This document shows positions 6,440 through 8,370 of a stretch of 8,370 bases of DNA, piece after piece (position 1 is the stretch's first letter; each line of letters opens with the position of its first letter). The notes under the pieces are model-generated. The model did no database searches. It worked only from the letters and a program-made list of their open reading frames with translations, and had not been told where the DNA came from. Where the stretch lies: positions 1 to 8,370 of the forward strand of contig CAMOEU010000023.1 of the NCBI GenBank assembly GCA_946612575.1, given 5' to 3'. This DNA is from an uncultured Clostridia bacterium. GTDB lineage: Bacteria; Bacillota; Clostridia; Christensenellales; UBA1242. A program made the translations under genes and the position numbers.

Positions 6440-7678
6440 ATGAAAATATCAATTTTGACTTTGGGATGCAAAGTAAACAAATATGAAAGTGATGCAATTA
6501 TGCAAGAACTTCTTCTTCGTGGGCATGATGTAAACGACAAACTTGAGTTTGCTGATGCCTATGTTATAAACACATGTGCTGTCACAAATGAAGCAGAAAA
6601 AAAGTCAAGACAGATGATTGAAAGAGCAAAAAAATTCAATCCGGATGCAAAATTTTACATAATGGGCTGTGCAAGTCAAAAAAATAAGAAACAATTTGAA
6701 GACAAAAATGTCACTGCTGTTATTGGAAATGCAAACAAAATGGGAATTGTTGATATCATTGAAGGAAAGACAAACATTGAATTTGCAATTTCAAAAGATT
6801 TTGAAGATATGAAAATGTCAAAACAAAACCTTTCAAGAGCATTCATAAAAATTCAAGATGGTTGCAACAATTTTTGCACATACTGCATCATTCCATATCT
6901 CAGGGGCAGAAGCAGGTCAAGAGAGATTTCAAGCATATTAAACGAAGTAGAAAAAATGCCTGAAAATGTCAAAGAAATTGTGCTTGTTGGTATTGATGTT
7001 GCTGACTTCAAAATTGGGGATGAAAAAGCCCTTGGCACACTTTTGAAAAGACTTGATGTCTATGGCAAAAGACTCAGACTTTCTTCTATGGAAGATAACC
7101 TTGTGACAGAAGAGTTTGTCAAAGAACTTTCACAAGTGAAAAACTTCTGTCCGCACTTTCATTTGTCACTTCAAAGCGGGTGTGATAATGTGCTAAAAAA
7201 GATGAATAGACATTACACAACAGCCGACTTTGAAAGAACAGTTAATCTCATCAGAAAATATTTCCCTCTTGCAGGAATAACAACAGATATTATTGTGGGT
7301 TTTCCTACTGAGACGGAAGAAGATTTTGAGGAAACAATGAAGTTTGTTGAAAAAATTAAATTTTCCCAACTCCATCTCTTCCCATTTTCAATGCGAGATG
7401 GCACTGCAGCAGCAAAACTTTATAAAGATTTAAATGGCGATATCAAAGCGGATAGACTCAAAAGACTTGATGCTGTCGGCAAAAAGACAAGAGAAGAGTT
7501 TTTGAAGGCAAATAAATCTGGGAAAGTGCTTGTTGAAGAGAAAAATGGACAGTTTTATGAAGGCTACACAGAAAACTACATAAAATGCTATTTCAAAGAA
7601 AAATGCAAAGTGGGCGATGTGGTTGAAGTTGAAATCATAAAGCCTTTTAAAGATGGTGTTTTGGCAAAAAAATGTTAA
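6440..7678 (+). CDS. mtaB: tRNA (t6A37) methylthiotransferase MtaB
   Basis: MtaB is a radical-SAM enzyme that adds a methylthio group to t6A37 of ANN-decoding tRNAs. The 412-residue form starts at the ATG one base after the rsmE stop, so the MKISILTLGCKVN strand begins as in the family; an in-frame GTG at 6428 would add four residues inside rsmE and is not needed. The N-terminal domain supplies one iron-sulfur cluster through Cys10, Cys46 (TCAVT) and Cys77. The radical-SAM cluster is CNNFCTYC with Cys142, Cys146 and Cys149. The C-terminus (~350-412) is a TRAM-like RNA-binding domain. GCKVNKYES and TCAVT favour MtaB over MiaB, whose usual signatures are GCQMN and TC. AGTGGGA (6427-6433) is a modest ribosome binding site; coupling to rsmE is likely. 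Confidence 0.94.
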   Translation: MKISILTLGCKVNKYESDAIMQELLLRGHDVNDKLEFADAYVINTCAVTNEAEKKSRQMIERAKKFNPDAKFYIMGCASQKNKKQFEDKNVTAVIGNANKMGIVDIIEGKTNIEFAISKDFEDMKMSKQNLSRAFIKIQDGCNNFCTYCIIPYLRGRSRSREISSILNEVEKMPENVKEIVLVGIDVADFKIGDEKALGTLLKRLDVYGKRLRLSSMEDNLVTEEFVKELSQVKNFCPHFHLSLQSGCDNVLKKMNRHYTTADFERTVNLIRKYFPLAGITTDIIVGFPTETEEDFEETMKFVEKIKFSQLHLFPFSMRDGTAAAKLYKDLNGDIKADRLKRLDAVGKKTREEFLKANKSGKVLVEEKNGQFYEGYTENYIKCYFKEKCKVGDVVEVEIIKPFKDGVLAKKC

Positions 7679-7693
7679 TTTTTTTAAATTCTG

Positions 7694-7723
7694 TTGACAA
7701 AAATGATTTGAATGTGATATATT
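7694..7723 (+). promoter_or_regulatory. rpsU promoter
   Basis: TTGACA (7694-7699) is followed after 18 bases by TATATT (7718-7723). Transcription should start near 7730, leaving a leader of about 33 bases that holds the ribosome binding site. It separates rpsU from the rsmE-mtaB unit. Confidence 0.75.
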
Positions 7724-7747
7724 TATCAAAGAAAATTTATGCACTAA

Positions 7748-7757
7748 AAGGTGGTGA
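7748..7757 (+). promoter_or_regulatory. Strong rpsU ribosome binding site selecting a TTG start
   Basis: AAGGTGGTGA is a long match to the 3' end of 16S rRNA and sits five bases upstream of the TTG at 7763, excluding the GTG at 7751 or 7754 as starts. Confidence 0.85.
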
Positions 7758-7762
7758 GAATA

Positions 7763-7945
7763 TTGACAACAGTTAAAGTAGGCGAAAACGAATCTTTGGA
7801 AAGTGCTCTTAAGAGATTTAAGAGAAAGTGCCAAAAAGATGGTATCATTGGCGATATCAGAAAGAAAGAAGCTTATGACAAACCTAGTGTCGCTAGAAAA
7901 AAGAAAAGCGAAAATGCTAGAAAAAGAGCAAGAAAAAGAGGCTAA
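7763..7945 (+). CDS. rpsU: 30S ribosomal protein S21
   Basis: S21 is a small basic protein of the 30S platform near the anti-Shine-Dalgarno end of 16S rRNA. The start is placed at the TTG at 7763, giving 60 residues (MTTVKVGENESLESALKRF..), which aligns end to end with the 57-residue Bacillus protein (..NESLEDALRRF.., KPSVKRKKKSEAARK..). AAGGTGGTGA (7748-7757) lies 5 bases before the TTG. An in-frame GTG at 7751 falls inside that site and would add four residues absent from the family. The C-terminal 20 residues are almost all Lys and Arg, as expected for rRNA contact. The gene has its own promoter and terminator; yqeY, its partner in Bacillus, does not follow. Confidence 0.95.
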   Translation: MTTVKVGENESLESALKRFKRKCQKDGIIGDIRKKEAYDKPSVARKKKSENARKRARKRG

Positions 7946-7946
7946 G

Positions 7947-7973
7947 AAAAAGTGAGCAAATGCTCACTTTTTT
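7947..7973 (+). terminator. Strong rho-independent terminator after rpsU
   Basis: AGTGAGC (7951-7957) pairs with GCTCACT (7962-7968) around a 4-base AAAT loop, and flanking A (7947-7950) and T tracts extend the stem to 11 base pairs. The T run to 7973 completes a classic terminator. The A tract on the other side means it could also work on the minus strand. It should isolate rpsU from the helicase gene. Confidence 0.92.
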
Positions 7974-7976
7974 ATT

Positions 7977-8004
7977 TTGTAAAATAGCGGATTTATGGTA
8001 AAAT
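7977..8004 (+). promoter_or_regulatory. Extended -10 promoter of the helicase gene
   Basis: TGG followed directly by TAAAAT (7999-8004) forms an extended -10 element (TGn before the hexamer). A partial -35 box, TTGTAA (7977-7982), lies 16 bases upstream and overlaps the tail of the rpsU terminator. The predicted start of transcription, about 7 bases after the -10 box, coincides with the ATG at 8012. Confidence 0.65.
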
Positions 8005-8011
8005 AATTTAT

Positions 8012-8370
8012 ATGAATTTTGATGTCAATTCTCTAAATGAAGAGCAGAAAAAAGCTTTGTATGAGACCGAAGGTGTTGTGATTGTGTCAGCAGGTGCTGG
8101 CAGTGGGAAAACTCGCCTTTTGACACACAGAATTTGCTATCTTTTACAGAAGGGTGTTTCTCCATATTCAATCTTGGCAATCACTTTCACAAACAAGGCT
8201 GCAAACGAAATGAAAGAGAGAATTTCCCAGATGACAAACCAAAACATTTGGATCTCGACTTTCCACTCAATGTGTGTAAGAATTTTGAGAAACGAAATTG
8301 ATGCAATGCCTGAATATGACAAAAATTTCACGATTATTGATGATGGCGACCAAGAAAAAATAATCAAAGA
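8012..8370 (+). CDS. pcrA: ATP-dependent DNA helicase, PcrA/UvrD family (5' part, cut by window end)
   Basis: This is the first 119 residues of a superfamily 1A 3'-to-5' helicase used in nucleotide excision repair, removal of recombinase filaments and rolling-circle replication; full members have over 700 residues. Visible are the Q motif (LNEEQKKAL, Gln12), Walker A (AGAGSGKT, residues 27-34, catalytic Lys33), motif Ia (ITFTNKAANEMKER) and WISTFHSMCVRILR. The sequence aligns closely with Bacillus PcrA from the first residues, so the ATG at 8012 is very probably the real start; no other start codon lies upstream in frame before the TAG at 7985. There is no Shine-Dalgarno site, and the promoter's predicted start point falls on the ATG. 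PcrA is preferred to UvrD or Rep for the low-GC monoderm setting; the fragment alone cannot decide. Confidence 0.93.
   Translation, partial: MNFDVNSLNEEQKKALYETEGVVIVSAGAGSGKTRLLTHRICYLLQKGVSPYSILAITFTNKAANEMKERISQMTNQNIWISTFHSMCVRILRNEIDAMPEYDKNFTIIDDGDQEKIIK

Noticed and set aside
7664..7687. A/T-only inverted repeat at the end of mtaB as a terminator.
   Set aside because: The stem would contain no stable G-C pairs, so it cannot be supported over ordinary A/T richness.
7751..7762. GTG start for rpsU.
   Set aside because: It lies within the ribosome binding site and adds residues absent from S21.

Overview
The window looks like chromosome from a low-GC, monoderm (Bacillota/clostridia-like) bacterium using the standard bacterial code: TGA is a real stop at the end of hrcA and Trp is TGG. 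Support for this placement comes from the HrcA/CIRCE-controlled heat-shock operon, a DnaK lacking the nucleotide-binding-domain insertion of Gram-negative DnaKs, AAGGAG-type Shine-Dalgarno sites, and a gene order close to the hrcA-grpE-dnaK-dnaJ-(prmA)-rsmE-mtaB-...-rpsU block of Bacillus. I cannot place it to genus; it could be an uncultured gut-type clostridium.

Layout. 19-831 (minus): an unrecognised 270-residue cytosolic protein with its own perfect-consensus promoter. 832-1019: divergent intergenic region with back-to-back promoters and a CIRCE operator. 1020-5678 (plus): hrcA, grpE, dnaK, dnaJ, tightly packed (hrcA/grpE overlap; 5 bases between grpE and dnaK; 41 between dnaK and dnaJ), with a weak hairpin at the end of dnaJ. 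5734-7678: rsmE and mtaB, one base apart, an rRNA and a tRNA modification enzyme. 7763-7945: rpsU (ribosomal protein S21) with its own promoter, a TTG start and a strong terminator. 8012 to the window end: the N-terminal third or less of a PcrA/UvrD helicase, apparently leaderless. No intergenic stretch exceeds 300 bases.

How they work together. HrcA represses the operon through CIRCE. DnaK, DnaJ and GrpE form the Hsp70 cycle: J-domain-stimulated ATP hydrolysis, then nucleotide exchange. RsmE, MtaB and S21 belong to translation, which is usual for this neighbourhood.

The window is mostly ordinary housekeeping DNA. The standout oddity is GrpE: its first ~80 residues are a Cys/His-rich, metallothionein-like segment (19 Cys, 10 CxC pairs) replacing most of the usual N-terminal coiled coil. 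Within it, a 28-residue-offset repeat keeps every cysteine although all five compared cysteine codons differ synonymously. This suggests a metal- or redox-responsive exchange factor, which is inference. No mobile element, CRISPR array, tRNA or rRNA was seen.
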